From Plantago ovata (Eukaryota > Streptophyta > Magnoliopsida > Lamiales > Plantaginaceae), in contig CM051456.1 of NCBI GenBank assembly GCA_028274465.1, positions 120,048,880-120,112,879 of the forward strand: a stretch of 64,000 bases of DNA, given 5' to 3'. Position 1 is the first letter of the stretch. The number at the start of each line of letters is the position of its first letter. Shown here one piece after another: positions 1 through 11,489 of the stretch. Position numbers and translations under genes: made by a program. The notes beneath the pieces were generated by a model. That model had not been told where the DNA came from and searched no databases. It saw nothing but the letters and a program-made list of their open reading frames with translations.

Positions 1-806
1 TGGAGATGAACATGCCAAGTCAGGCATCCTATTTCTTTAGGAAGCTGCTCAAAGTTAGAGATAAAGTGAAAGATTCTATGGTTTGGCAACAGATGCTTTT
101 AACAAGACAGTTTAATATGAAGCAAGCTTATAGTTGCCTGGTTGCTGCGAGTCCCAAAGTTCAGTGGAAAGAACTTGTTTGTGGAAATCAAGCTACACCT
201 CGTGCTAGATTCATTCTGTGGCTGATGCTTCGAGGGAGGTTGGCTACCAAGGACCGACTTCTCAATTTTGGAGTGCAGGTGTCTGGTTTATGTGTTATGT
301 GTGGGGTGGATAACCAGAATTTGGGCCATGTCATGTTTAGTTGCTCTGAAACAAATAAACTGTGGGTCTCCCTTTTTCAATGGTTTGGCAAGCAGGTTTC
401 AGGAGAGGATTGGCAGCAGTTTATAAGGCAACTGTGTATGGAAAGCAAAAGCAATAATATACAGCGCAAGTTCTTCAAAGTAGTAACAACTGAGCTGATC
501 TATCACATCTGGCAGGAGAGGAATGAGAGGGTTTTTGAAGACAAGAGATCAGAGCTACAGCATATACTCCATACTGCTATACGAAATTCAATTGGGCGCT
601 GCTATAGTAGAAAGAAATTTGCACAGTATATAGATAATCTTGAGCAGATGCCGACTTGTAACTAGTTTGGTAAAAGTTTTGTTGCAATTTTGATGTTTTC
701 TGGTAGGTGTGAGATAGAGTTGCTATTAACAGCAAATTTTTGTATTCTGAGACGGTTGTACTTAATTGTTACGGGAATGAAAAGCTATCTTCGTTTCCGA
801 AAAAGA
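1..806 (+). mobile_element. 3' end of a non-LTR (LINE, L1-type) retrotransposon
   Basis: The left window edge cuts this element. It holds the open end of ORF2 (to 665), then about 140 bp of 3' UTR closing with CTTCGTTTCCGAAAAAG near 790-806, close to the tail type seen in other fragments of this window. It lies antisense inside an intron of the RECG1-like gene, whose next downstream exon is not present before the LINE. No target-site duplication can be checked because the 5' end is outside the window. Confidence 0.8.
6..665 (+). CDS. LINE ORF2 C-terminus (zf-RVT domain), 5' partial
   Basis: This is the last ~219 codons of a LINE ORF2 polyprotein, open at the window edge and stopping at TAG 663-665. 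It carries the plant zf-RVT region that follows the reverse transcriptase: a block LWLMLRGRLATKDRL (about residues 71-85), then the zinc-ligand pattern CVMCG ... GHVMFSC (about residues 96-113), then a C-terminal part with IWQERNERVF (about residues 167-176). The reverse transcriptase and endonuclease domains are not in the window. The frame is undamaged here, so the copy may be fairly young, but mobility cannot be judged. The first Met is internal, not a real start. Confidence 0.82.
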   Translation: MNMPSQASYFFRKLLKVRDKVKDSMVWQQMLLTRQFNMKQAYSCLVAASPKVQWKELVCGNQATPRARFILWLMLRGRLATKDRLLNFGVQVSGLCVMCGVDNQNLGHVMFSCSETNKLWVSLFQWFGKQVSGEDWQQFIRQLCMESKSNNIQRKFFKVVTTELIYHIWQERNERVFEDKRSELQHILHTAIRNSIGRCYSRKKFAQYIDNLEQMPTCN

Positions 807-925
807 TAATTACAAAGCAGCAACAGCAAGACCATTTGTGCTAGCCACATGCTTGAAAGGCAAAACAGATTCAATTAGGGAAGTGAGTGGACATACACAC
901 ATGTCAAATGTAGGTAGGAACTGAC

Positions 926-1663
926 CTTGAGGACATGATTTTCCCAACAAAGATGAAGTACTGTCCATCTTCGATCTCCAGCCCGGCATTCTGTAAATCA
1001 ACATAGGTGCGAGGGAAATGTTGTAGCAATTTCCGTAGCTACAATAAACAAACAGATCCATCAGGTTTTACATCTAAAGTGAAATGAAATCAACTCCAAT
1101 CAATTCTTTACCGTGTGAAAGCCACAGTCCCGAAGTAGACTGAGCTTCCGTTTTGTCAGCCCAGGTATGTCCATGATCTCTTTATCAAGAATTTCTGTCA
1201 CTGACGCAGAAATTTGGTGGTCTTCAGGCGAAACACTGCTGCAAGGCTTCTCGGTGTTCAATTGGAAAGAACTTCTTGTTTCTTCCAGATCTGGTGCTTG
1301 GGGAGGCATAGTAGACTCATCGATTTTCTCTTCCAGGAGATAGGAGGGATTTACATGTTCTACATCTAAAGAACTTGGAGTATGGTACAACCAATCTGGA
1401 TCTGCCCAATTTGCACTATTCCGACTAGGAAAACATCCTTCAAGGATTTGAGGCATTGGAGCTTCCATTTCAGAGTAGCATGTGGTTCCCTCATACAACT
1501 CCACACTGGGGAAGTAACCCAAGGTGATGGAAGGGAATTTTTTGTGTGTTAAGGTGATATTAGAGCCGTTCTTTTCACCATTAATAAGTTTACCGGACTT
1601 ACTTTTAGATTTTTCATGGCCAATCAAGCCATCAAGAGCACTGTAACCCATCAAAACTGATTC
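926..1663 (-). CDS. RECG1: RECG1-like ATP-dependent DNA helicase, N-terminal exons (partial)
   Basis: Two exons are clear on the minus strand: 1112-1663 (552 nt, phase 0, ending ...GFHT before GTAAAG) and 926-1038 (starting LRKLLQHFPRTYVDLQNAG, ending SSR before GTCAGT). Spliced, they read through LTKRKLSLLRDCGFHT into LRKLLQHFPRTY, ending EDGQYFIFVGKIMSSR. This is the segment just before the OB/wedge domain in plant RECG homologues (chloroplast/mitochondrial RecG, which remodels branched DNA and suppresses organellar recombination). The DEAD-box helicase core lies beyond the window edge. A likely upstream exon ends at 1967 (reading ...KYLKGVDGYEK, donor GTAAAT) and joins in phase. A LINE on the opposite strand sits in the next intron. 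Family call is firm; the N-terminal exon structure is not. Confidence 0.82.
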
Positions 1664-3700
1664 CTACAAGCAATCGAGTTGCAGCATATAAATATTCCCT
1701 TACAATGGAATAATTCAGATTTTCCAGCTGGTAAAACTATTACTATTTCTTACACCAGGAAAAAGATCATTGCATGAATAAAAGTAAATGTTCAAGGAAG
1801 AGACATATGAGAAGATATTCTATTCATTCTCAGATACGAGTGATGCTGTGAATATCACTTGTAAACCCCCAAAACCATTAGCATAAACCACTATATGCAG
1901 CCTAGTAACAACGATGCAATAAATTTCCACGCATATGAAGCATCAGTACTGATCTGTGATATTTACCTTTTCATAGCCATCCACGCCCTTCAAATATTTT
2001 TCTGAGATCTGGTGCTTTGATCGAAAACATAGTAGAATAAACTTATTAAGCCTACATGAAATTTGAGAGCATAAAATATGTCAGCTTAATTCACGAGAAC
2101 AAATCTCTAAACTGAATAGAGAAAACAGTACCTCCAATTTCTTCTGAAAATATTGCAGCATGTTTCAGGTTCAAAACTTACAGCATGTCTCAAGCATTTC
2201 TCACTGAAACCCTGATAAAACATGAATTGATTTTGGAAATTGTCATGCTAACATAGTGTTTGCCAGAAAACCAACTGAATTTCTTATACAAACAAGCCAT
2301 AAGAACATCGAAATTGACTCATACAAAGCTATAACAGCAAGAATGCGGCTATTGATGAAAACGCCATGGTACTACTGCAAACTAAAGCTGTAATGGGTAT
2401 GTGAAAAGAGGCAAGGACCACTTTAATATTAGTTAAAACTTAAAACACACTAAGCTCAATCAGATAAATGATTAGGTGCACTTTATTTGCTGAGCATGTG
2501 AATGGAGTAAATAACTAAATACAGGTTTCACGAGTAGCTCACGCAAATGAGAATTGTGAATGAAGCAAGACCAAGATTTTTGTACTGATAATTGAAACAG
2601 TTGCACAAGAAATATGTACTGAATATCTTTTTACCTTTGTGATTAACCAAAAGAAATACAAGAAAATATTCTAACAGTGTATTATGTGATTCTCGAATTT
2701 CACTATAGGTTCATAAACGCTGATTTGGTTCATATTCTAGGACCACCTTTCAGAAATTTTTTCTCCAAGTCAGGGTCTTTCTCCATTTGCTCTAATAATT
2801 TCATTTGTATTAAACTCACATTTACAAAAGAAAGCTTACTACATAACGGATGGGAAAGACAGAGAGAGGAATAAATGAACGCACCATATTACTGTAATGT
2901 ACAAATGAGGATGCCACTGTCATATATGACGACGGGATAACAGCATGACTAGGTGTAGCCTATGAGACAGCCACTCAACCTGTAAATCATTTATACATTC
3001 ATAACAACGTACCCAAAACACGAATGGAACAAAGTATACTCTCGTCGGAACCATAACGAACAAGCATACAGCAGAAACAGGACATTTTTGCATCAATCTA
3101 CACTTCAGAACTTCGTAGATGCGGGCAGCATGCAAGTTACTAGAAACTCATTCTAAGCACAAGACTGTCAAGACCCACATAATAGTAGCTCCTTATATAG
3201 CAGCAACAGGTCAAGAAACATCCACATGCACCCAGATATCATCTCAAACATAAACTTGCACACATATTGATGATGGTAATACTAAACAGCAAACACATTA
3301 ATACACAATAACGGATTAACAGCAACAAACGAGACAGCTCAGTAAGTTTTGTTATACTATATCATATGATATATTTTGTTGTATGAATTGGTGGAGATTA
3401 ATCAGCTTATAGAAGCAACTTCTAGCACAGATTGGATTCACGCAACAGTTGCGGACTTTTCCTAAGCATTTCACCGAACATCTGGCGTGCACGGTGCAAA
3501 ATGTTTCTTTGAATAGATAGGCAATCTAATTGCCATAAAAATCCAAACTGGGTGGATCGACTTACCTTTTCACTGCAATACTACTAGTACAGGTGATCGA
3601 GTAACTCCGGTGACGATTGATTTTCGCCGGTTGAATTTCAGTGATTGCTTTCTTGGCTCGTGAGAGTCCAGAGAGGATTTCAATTTCGTACGTAGATTAT
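1664..3700 (-). other. 5' introns and probable untranslated first exon of the RECG1-like gene
   Basis: No long open frame is found here. A likely coding exon lies at about 1967-2025 and a weaker candidate near 2140-2215. A probable first, non-coding exon lies at about 3567-3700 on the minus strand, with a clean donor (AAAAG/GTAAGT) at 3566/3567. The start codon is not established. ORFs at 2677-2874 (+) and 2920-3135 (-) do not resemble any family I know. Confidence 0.45.
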
Positions 3701-5545
3701 AATTTTGGGTAAATTGGCAAATTATCGTTTTGCCCCCTGATTTTTATTTGTCGCGACTTGCCACCATAATCCTTAATTTTGGAACAAAATTCCAAAATTA
3801 AGGATTAATCAATAATCCTTAATCCTTAATTTTCGTATATAGGTTGAAATTTTCAAATATTCAAAAGTTACTCCTCCATCCACGTCTCGAGCATTTATTT
3901 TAAATTAAATTAAAGTAAAGTAATATAATAAGTTGATTATTCATCTAATTGATTGACCTACCAATCAATTTTAATCCGTTGATCTTATTTATTCAGTTTC
4001 AATTTAGTGCGTACGTGTCATTATTTTATTTTATTATTTAAATGATTTTTTTATTTTACCAATTCCTAATTTTACCTGATTTTTCAAGTGTTATGATCAA
4101 TTCATACTTTCTCCGGTCCCTTCCTATGCTATAAAATAAAGACCACCATAATTCATCCATCCATCCATCTCGATTAATCATCGATCCGCTCCGATTTCTC
4201 ACAGTTGAATAGATAATTCATGTGTTTAATAGATCGTTTCCCGATATGTGCGGCAAGGTACTTGGCAGTTAGTACGTACTCCCATCGCCACTTTCACCTG
4301 GAGCAACATCGATTTGTCTTTGTTCTAGCTTCGCCAAAATCAATGTCGTTGTTCTTCTAGCTTCGCCAAAGTGACCCTATGCAGTTTCTTCTGGGTCAAA
4401 TTTCTTTTTTCGGTTCGGGGATATTTTCTAGAAAAAAGATTGTTGATTAGATGCGTGTTTTTCCTACATGTAACGGAACTTAAACATTTATTGGGTTATT
4501 GATAACATTATTGCTGATATGGATTTTGAGGAATGTAAATCTTGCTCTTGTTTAGTTTTGATTTTGACTGCTCATTTGGACAGCTCGATATTCTCTGCAA
4601 GAGGAAAACAAGAGAAATATGTTGAAAATGTCTCTTTTTCTCTTTTGCCCTTTGATTTCTCTATGCAAACATGATTTCGACATTTAGCTATGACTTGTTA
4701 ATTTGCACGTACTAATGGTGTGTGACACTGGTGTTACACCTCCAACATGCGGATGAGAGTTTGGAAGAAGCGGAAGCAAGATTTAAGGAGCTTGAGAAAC
4801 GTTCTATTTCTCTACTCTGCAAGTTAATGTTTACAGCTTAAAACCTGTAAACAGCCACATCTTAACATAAACTTGGGTATGTTCTCAAGGCAACTAGGTT
4901 TGAATTTGTCCTTGATAGTTTACAATGTCTTATTCTTTAGTTAGCTACTCTTGTAGGAGTTTCATTATAAGCTAAACTTTTAAGAGGCCATATACTGAGT
5001 CTCACTGTAGTATTTCATAGCTTTCACTATCTCATTTTGACTCCATATGCCATAACTGAGCAGCTACAAATATGTTCAAATTTTTACTGATTCATGACTG
5101 ATGCATTCTATGCAATTGAGAACATGAGTTGTTGAATTTTCTGTGACCAAAATTGGTCAACATGCACATAGAGAAATCAGAAAATATGTATAGGACATTT
5201 TTTCAGAAGGAAAAAAAAGGATAATATATTTCCTCTATAACTAAACAAAGTCCCTGCACAACTTGGGAACTTACTGTTCATGTGAATCATAAAAGTATGT
5301 CGAGGGGGTGACTTTTCCTGGAGTATCTTGAATTTTAATGTTTATATTTCTAACGATTTATATATTTAGATTTTTGTACAGTTTTTTAGATGAAATATTG
5401 AAGATATTGAGCATTGAAATTTTCAGAAATGTGTTACGTAGCATAATGGAGTTAGAATTATTTGGACTAAATCAATGGTTTAGTTAGTCGAAAGATTTTT
5501 CAAGATGGTTTACGAGACAAAGTCAGCCATTGCTAAATCATTATC

Positions 5546-5857
5546 TCAGCTCCCATATTGAACTTTGTTACGCCTTTAATGGATGCGGTTCAAGCTATGA
5601 GGCCAGAATACCCCGCCAGAGTCTCGCCGCCGTTCGCATCATCATCTACTATTTTTGCTGCTGATAATCCTTTCACTACTTCAATCAAAGATCAGGTTAT
5701 CATCATGATATTGTTACTGGCTTTCATATTTGTTTTATTTAATTTTGAGGACTGAATGGTCGTGTCGCCTGTTTAATATATTTACAAACTTTTGCGCTAC
5801 TTTCTGTTAGGTACCGGAGCCAATGCATGTGGATTGCGGATAAAGAATGAATTAGAG
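5546..5857 (+). pseudogene. Exon-like gene fragment, family not recognised
   Basis: After a TCAG acceptor near 5549 the frame reads through about 50 codons (from FVTPLMDAVQAMRPEYPARV, then SPPFASSSTIFAADNP) to ...SIKDQ at a GTTATC donor. It continues after a TTAG acceptor at about 5811 as VPEPMHVDCG and then a stop (TAA at 5841-5843). Further upstream, 4752-4820 reads DESLEEAEARFKELEKRS, a short coiled-coil-like stretch. The composition looks like real coding sequence, but neither the family nor a proper start could be identified. It is probably a captured or decayed 3' gene part. Confidence 0.35.
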
Positions 5858-6328
5858 ATAGAGAAGCAGCATGTCATTTCCGAGCTCAATTCAACAAAAT
5901 CACAATTTTATATTTTCATAATATAATTTTTTAATTATTTTACTTGAATGATTTACAATTAATTTGAGATCAAATTAATCCTCAAAAAAGTCAATAAAAC
6001 CAAATTTTACACTTGTTATTGGACGAAGGAAGTATTTTATTTACCAAAACGTCAATTTAGCTCTGAGGATAGAGAACCTGAGGATACTAGCTAGGCCACT
6101 TGAAATTTGAATATCGTCCATATTGTGGCATCAACATAACAAAAGGCATCGACGAAACAAAATGGCAAGAGATAATGACGCACATGACAATATATTCAAC
6201 TGATGAAGAACACCAATTAACATGCGAAAGATGCATTGCAGATTTCGAAGTTGAATGTTTCCAAAGTCTAGAGATGTATCTGATGGTTCTTAACTCATCG
6301 TAATAATACTTTTCGTATGTCTAATATA

Positions 6329-6401
6329 GTTCAATTCAAAACTATTTTTTTTTTTCGAAACGGCAAAGTGAGGATCAATAATGGTTCAATTCAAAACTAT
6401 T
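6329..6401 (-). mobile_element. Ultra-short SINE 3'-tail insertion with 18-bp target duplication
   Basis: A perfect 18-bp direct repeat, GTTCAATTCAAAACTATT, lies at 6329-6346 and 6384-6401. Between them are only 37 bp: poly-T followed by CGAAACGGCAAAGTGAGGAT and CAATAATG. On the minus strand this is the last ~28 nt of the same tail as the SINE at 11505-11630, plus its poly-A. It is therefore an extremely 5'-truncated retroposed copy, and it lies inside the probable Helitron. Confidence 0.85.
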
Positions 6402-6573
6402 AATTGCATAACTACAAAAACTATATATGACACCATTTATGTTAAGTTTAGTTACTCAATTAGTTATTTTTTGGTTACATTTGAAGTCATTATGTGAAGA
6501 TTATATATTTACTCCATTCATTTCAATACATTATTTAATAAAACAATAATGTTTTAGAAGATTACACTTCACA

Positions 6574-6599
6574 CGCGTAGCGCGTGACGCGGTTTCTAG
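6574..6599 (+). repeat. Helitron-type 3' terminal hairpin and CTAG end
   Basis: The hairpin ACGCG-TAG-CGCGT is followed ten nucleotides later by CTAG/T. This defines a 3' end but not the family. Confidence 0.5.
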
Positions 6600-6600
6600 T

Positions 6601-7240
6601 AGATATTGTATAGATAGGGCTGAATTTATTATTTATTATTTTTTTATTTAATAATGATAAGCAAATTTTTGAAAGAAATTTTTATTGGATTTTTAATTAA
6701 GATAGTTAAATTTATTATAAAATTAGGGAATGTTATTGGATTCAATGTAGCCAAATTTTATTGTAGAATTTAGCTTATTTAACAACATTTAACATTAACA
6801 AATTAAAAAACCATATTGGGTAGGATGGATATTGAATTTATTTTAAAAATACACAAATAATATTTATTTTTACATTAAAATACATATATGTTTTTTCTAA
6901 CTTTGGTGGGGATGGGTAGGGCCCTACCCAAACCAAGGGTGTCTTCGCGCTTATACATACTTTTTTTATGTGATATTAGTATGAGCTTCCAAAAATCACC
7001 GAAAGCATTAAGTATAAAAAAAACTCAAAATGAAGCGAAATTTAATTTTTAACATCTCAATCCACTCCAGTCTCCACCATCTCATAATTAAGCTTTCGAT
7101 GGTGACCAACCGCATCTCCATGCTCACGGATCCAACATGCTATGAAGTATGAACACATATTATCGGTTTGGAATACAAATTTTGTTGTACATATAATGAC
7201 CGAAAATACAAATAAAATAACTTGTACAAACTAAAAAATG
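6601..7240. other. AT-rich intergenic stretch, no gene seen
   Basis: Short poly-A/T runs and no open frame with recognisable coding character. Confidence 0.6.
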
Positions 7241-7992
7241 TAAGAAAATGAAAAACGGAAATCGGATTCGACAAACAGAGCCTGAGGCTGGTCGCCTGCT
7301 GAGACGGCGGGGCGCCTGGGTGGTTCTCCTGAGGTTCTAGCTTTTGCGTTCTTGAATGAAATCTGTAGAGTCAAAAGGTGGATCGAGGATGTTTTATTCA
7401 AGTAGAATATGCCCTCTAACTATGGTGCTTGAGACGTTGGACGTCTACCTTCCAGAATACAACGATTCCCAGGCTTACTAGCCGCACAAGCTAGCAACCC
7501 ACTGCGAGCAAGAATGAAAGCTTAGTTATGCACTAGGAGGATGTAGAAGAAGATGTTTCTCAGATAGTTTCTGGTGTATATGATATCTTCCTCTTCTAGA
7601 GTTGGGAACTCTATTTATAAATGTGTAATGAAGTATGTAACTCTCATGTCCTTAAGTGCATTTCATGTCATCATAAGTGTCCATCATTACAAAATATTTA
7701 GAGCTTTATGAATGACAACAAATACCATGTTAAATTTTGTAACTCCCATAAGTTACAAATGTCAACATGAGTCAACATTCTTCTAGAAGGTCTTGAGATG
7801 TGGAACTAGCAAGACCTTGGTTCAGTTCACATTCGAGGGGCGCGCACATCCACTCGTACACAAGTCCTCTATTTCGTGTACCAATCTAAACAGGATTGTA
7901 CTCAACTTATCTAGCTACACAACTTGAACACCAAGTAGTAACTAGTAAGTTATAAACTAGAGACTTCACTTTATCTCAAGCAATGTGGGACA
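7241..7992 (-). mobile_element. Copia-type LTR, minus strand (solo or fragment)
   Basis: Read on the minus strand the element starts TGTCCCACATTG (7981-7992), a start typical of many plant Copia LTRs. It has a TATA box (TTTATAAATAGAG, about 7610-7622) roughly 375 bp in and a polyadenylation signal (AATAAA, about 7395-7400) after that, so U3, R and U5 are laid out as expected. The far end (placed near 7241) and the 5-bp target duplication could not be fixed. No internal gag or pol region follows on either side. Confidence 0.6.
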
Positions 7993-8593
7993 CACTCACT
8001 CAACCTTCTAACATTAAGCACGTATACCTCACTAACCCAAAGTCCGTTATGGGCATCTGATAGACTAATATATCCATTCGTAGAGTAACTTTCGGATATA
8101 TATTCAATTTCCTCAATTACCGAATAATTAGGAAATAATCTCCACGCAAATATAACATCATAATGCATTATTACATCACTATTTTCTTCATATTTCCAAC
8201 AAATTTTGCAACATTCACTAATATCACATAGTACTATACATAAAATCAAAACGTTCATCCTACGTACCAACGTAACTATTTTCATCTTTTAAAACATGTA
8301 TTCGACCCGCATTAAAATTAAAACAACTTTCAGGGCTTAAAATAGTCAATTCACGCCATATGAAGATAAACAGTAACATTGAGGAGAATCTGATTTGATA
8401 CATAAACGGTCCAAACGTAAAATTATGTTAGCTAAGTAGCTTTGGACTAGATGAAGGGAGTGGATAGGGGAAGTGAACGCACAAAAAAGGGTCAACTTTT
8501 GTGTATGGTAATGTGACCATTTTGCCAATCATGTCTTAAGATATTTTCTAGTGCATGCTTGAATATCCGGATTATCTTAACCAATACTCTATT
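7993..8593. other. Intergenic, no gene recognised
   Basis: Two short minus-strand open frames (7971-8285 and 8346-8528) have no recognisable motif and low-complexity composition. I do not call genes. Confidence 0.5.
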
Positions 8594-8842
8594 TTGTCCC
8601 GGTATAAATTACTCAGTTTGATTTTCTTCGATCAACAGTTTTCAACTTTGACTTCCAATTATTATTAAACTATAATGATAAAATATTTAATTTAGAATTA
8701 TATTATGAAAATTTAAGTTCTATATTTCATAATATGATTTCGTCAAATACTTTATTATTATAGTTTAAGAGTAATTGGGAGTCAAAGTTTAACACTGTTA
8801 ACCAAAAAAGTCAAACTGGGTAATTTAGAGTGGTACGGAGGG
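8594..8842. mobile_element. Stowaway-type MITE
   Basis: The ends are inverted repeats: left TCCCGGTATAAATTACTCAG; the right end, reverse-complemented, reads TCCCTCCGTACC and then AAATTACCCAGTTTGAC. About 250 bp, AT-rich, with a largely self-complementary interior. No coding sequence. Confidence 0.75.
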
Positions 8843-10026
8843 ATTAATTAATTATACTATAATTTAAAACACACACCTGATTCTTAATATTTTTCTTCTT
8901 GTTTGAAAAAACGTTGTGGTCAAAGTCAAATAATAATAATATTTCTTACAACAAGAATAGAATAAAGGGATCGAGTTACTGTGTGACTGGAACATTACTA
9001 TACGTGTACATCTCTAATAACTAATTAAAACTATTTATGTTACTGTATTGTCATTATGTTATGTGTTTGAAAGCTCAACTCCTACTTTTATAAGGTTTAT
9101 TTACTTGTCCACAGCCATATAATATAACCTAAACTACAGGATTGGTAGTCAATTGTATGTAGCTAGACATCGCGGATATATATTGACTGTTTCGAACTTC
9201 TCTGAAGCTCCTAGCTGGGTATCTTTGTGTTTATCTAATGGAATATAGGTGTTTGTCCGCGAGAAATGTTTTTTAAACGAGAAATGTTTTTTAAATGTGT
9301 GTATTTAATATTTTTTATTCAATCTTTGCCTTTTCAAAAATAATATTACTACTAAATAAATTTATCATACATACTTTAGCACTAACTTATCAAAGAACGT
9401 TAACCCATTTCACAATTTATCAAAGTAAGCATTTCTCGTGAATGCCTAAGTGGTTACGTTAGATAATTTATTAATTATTAGCAAAATAAATATTACAAGT
9501 GCCTTCAATATTTAAATCAAACTAACTTATAACTCTTAGTTTGTGGGGATTTTGTGGAATTCACGAAGTAGGGCATTTAACGAATCTATGTTAATCATCG
9601 ACTATGTTGTTGGAAAATCGTAAAACCTGCTATATAGATCATATCACACGGTTTAGGGTTTCCATCGCTACATAGAAATAGACTTGTTGGGGTAGAGTCG
9701 TTCATGGATCACCTTGTACAGGTTATAAATTCCATTAACGGCGGGGGAGACGTATGATGTCAACAATAGTTTATTTCATCAACTGGTTGACTAAGCTATT
9801 TATATGGGTGCAAAGCGAAATAATATGAAAGATTATAGCAGTTGATATTGTACTTCTCTTAGCTACCAGTGTCTTCTAGTATTTTATCTATAAACCTAGA
9901 CGCCTTAGACGAACCAATCTCTTACGCATTTAGATTGCCCCCTTGCGCTTTGGACCGCATAGGACATGCTAGAAATTTAGACACCACCAGAGCATAACCA
10001 GAATTACATATACATAATCTCATCTA
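8843..10026. other. Intergenic; possible decayed LTR around 9600-9960
   Basis: AT-rich. Around 9790-9800 the minus strand has CCATATAAATAGCTTAG, a TATA-like motif, and at 9608 there is TGTTGGAAAA, an LTR-like end. These are only hints of a degraded antisense LTR. No gene seen. Confidence 0.3.
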
Positions 10027-10228
10027 AGTTTTGTTCTTTTCGTCTGAACTTAATTTGGTATGAACTAATTATTCTGAACTGAACTGAACTTATTTGTATT
10101 ATAAGATACTTTTAATTAAGCAAATCTGATATGAACTGAACTTAATGCATATGAACTTAACTGAACTGGACTTAATGCATATGAACTTAGCTTAAAATAA
10201 TCAATTTTCAGACGAAGAGAACATAGCC
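10027..10228. mobile_element. Tourist-type (PIF/Harbinger) MITE with GAACT repeats, copy 1
   Basis: The terminal inverted repeats are left AGTTTTGTTCTTTTCGTCTG and right (reverse-complemented) GGCTATGTTCTCTTCGTCTG, flanked by CTA on both sides (10024-10026 and 10229-10231). The inside is mostly iterated GAACTGAACTTA-like motifs. Confidence 0.8.
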
Positions 10229-10274
10229 CTAGTCAGCTAATTTTGCTAAATTTCAATTGTTATGTGATCACTTA

Positions 10275-10536
10275 GGTTTTGTTATTTTCGTCTCAAAATT
10301 GACTATTTTAAGTTCAGTTCACTCCAGTTCAGATCCATTAAATTCAGTTCAGATGCATTATATTCAGTTTAAATGCATTAAATTTAGTTTAGTTCAGTTC
10401 AGATTCGCTTAATATTATTTTATACTACAAATAAATTCAGTCTCAATTTTGTTAAGTTCAATTCATATCAATTCAGATCCGTTAAGTTCAATTCAGCTTC
10501 ATTAACTTCAGTTCAGATGAAGAAGATAACATAGAT
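10275..10536. mobile_element. Tourist-type MITE with AGTTC repeats, copy 2
   Basis: Left end GGTTTTGTTATTTTCGTCTC; right end (reverse-complemented) ATCTATGTTATCTTCTTCATC; flanked by TTA at 10272-10274 and 10537-10539. The internal motif is TCAGTTCAGAT, the reverse complement of copy 1, so the two copies lie in opposite orientation 46 bp apart. Confidence 0.75.
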
Positions 10537-11489
10537 TTAACTAATTTTGATAAGCCATGCCACCCAAATATATAGCTTATGTTAGAAAACTACAGTAACA
10601 ATTAACTATCAATGATATTAAAAGTTAGTTTTCAATTTCAATAAACATAAGTACATAACGTAAGTGTTCAAATTGGACGATCTTTTTTATTTTTCAAATA
10701 TTTAGAAATATGGTTGCCATTATATCAACTATCTTGTGTAAAATCTTCGAATTGGTCTGTATGTACTAAATGTGGACCAACTGATCACTGAAAGTCGAGC
10801 CAACTATATTGCCGCATCACACGTGAAATGTTTATCCAAGTACACTAACACACCCAACTTTAATTATTCCAATATCATTTTATCCAACACTTTCTATTGG
10901 CGCAACTTAATATTCTGAATAAATAAACAACTTTAGTCAACACTGTCTTGTACATTTCGGGCCACATCTATATATCCTTTCCTTTTTATAATAATTAAAA
11001 TAAATACCAGAATTAATTAGTATAGATATAGTAGTTCAAAACCACTAACCCACGGGCCGCAGTGGAATAAAAGCACTAAATAAATGGAAAAGGAAAATTA
11101 AAAAAAAGTTAAACTTCTAACGTATAGAAGTGCAACCTTGACTCACCAAACTGAGAATGGAGATTTTATTCTACAACCAAGATAGGGTGATTGCTTCAGT
11201 GATCACCAACCATATTCACGTAGGTCATATTGTGGAGGCATGCAAAATGACTTCCTACTTTTACATAGCTTCAACGGTCGGTAGGAGTAGAGTATTATAA
11301 TATGAAGAACGTGACTACAAGAAACATGCTTCAATAGCTACGACATCGTAGCAAAAAAATTGACCGATGTGGCTCTTAAACATAACTACAAGACGATCTA
11401 ATCTTAGTGATTTGTAAGAAAGTACTACTATCGTACCTCCGTATTGGTCACACATCCGGACTGGTACAAACATCCATGACAAGCTTCAC
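10537..11489. other. Intergenic; small CACTA-like end fragment near 11313
   Basis: The only recognisable piece is GACTACAAGAAA at about 11313, followed by a short palindrome CTACGAC-ATCGTAG. This resembles a decayed CACTA terminus. No gene seen. Confidence 0.35.

Larger units (their letters stand above)
3720..6599 (+). mobile_element. Possible Helitron (3' terminus supported, 5' end unknown) carrying exon-like gene fragments
   Basis: At 6574-6599 there is a short hairpin (ACGCG TAG CGCGT) followed by GACGCGGTTTCTAG and then T, the arrangement of a plant Helitron 3' end: hairpin about 10 nt before CTAG, inserted before a T. The 5' TC terminus was not identified, so the left limit is only the end of the RECG1 promoter region. 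Inside are exon-like pieces without a full gene, which fits Helitron gene capture. No Rep/helicase ORF is present, so it would be non-autonomous. Confidence 0.4.
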
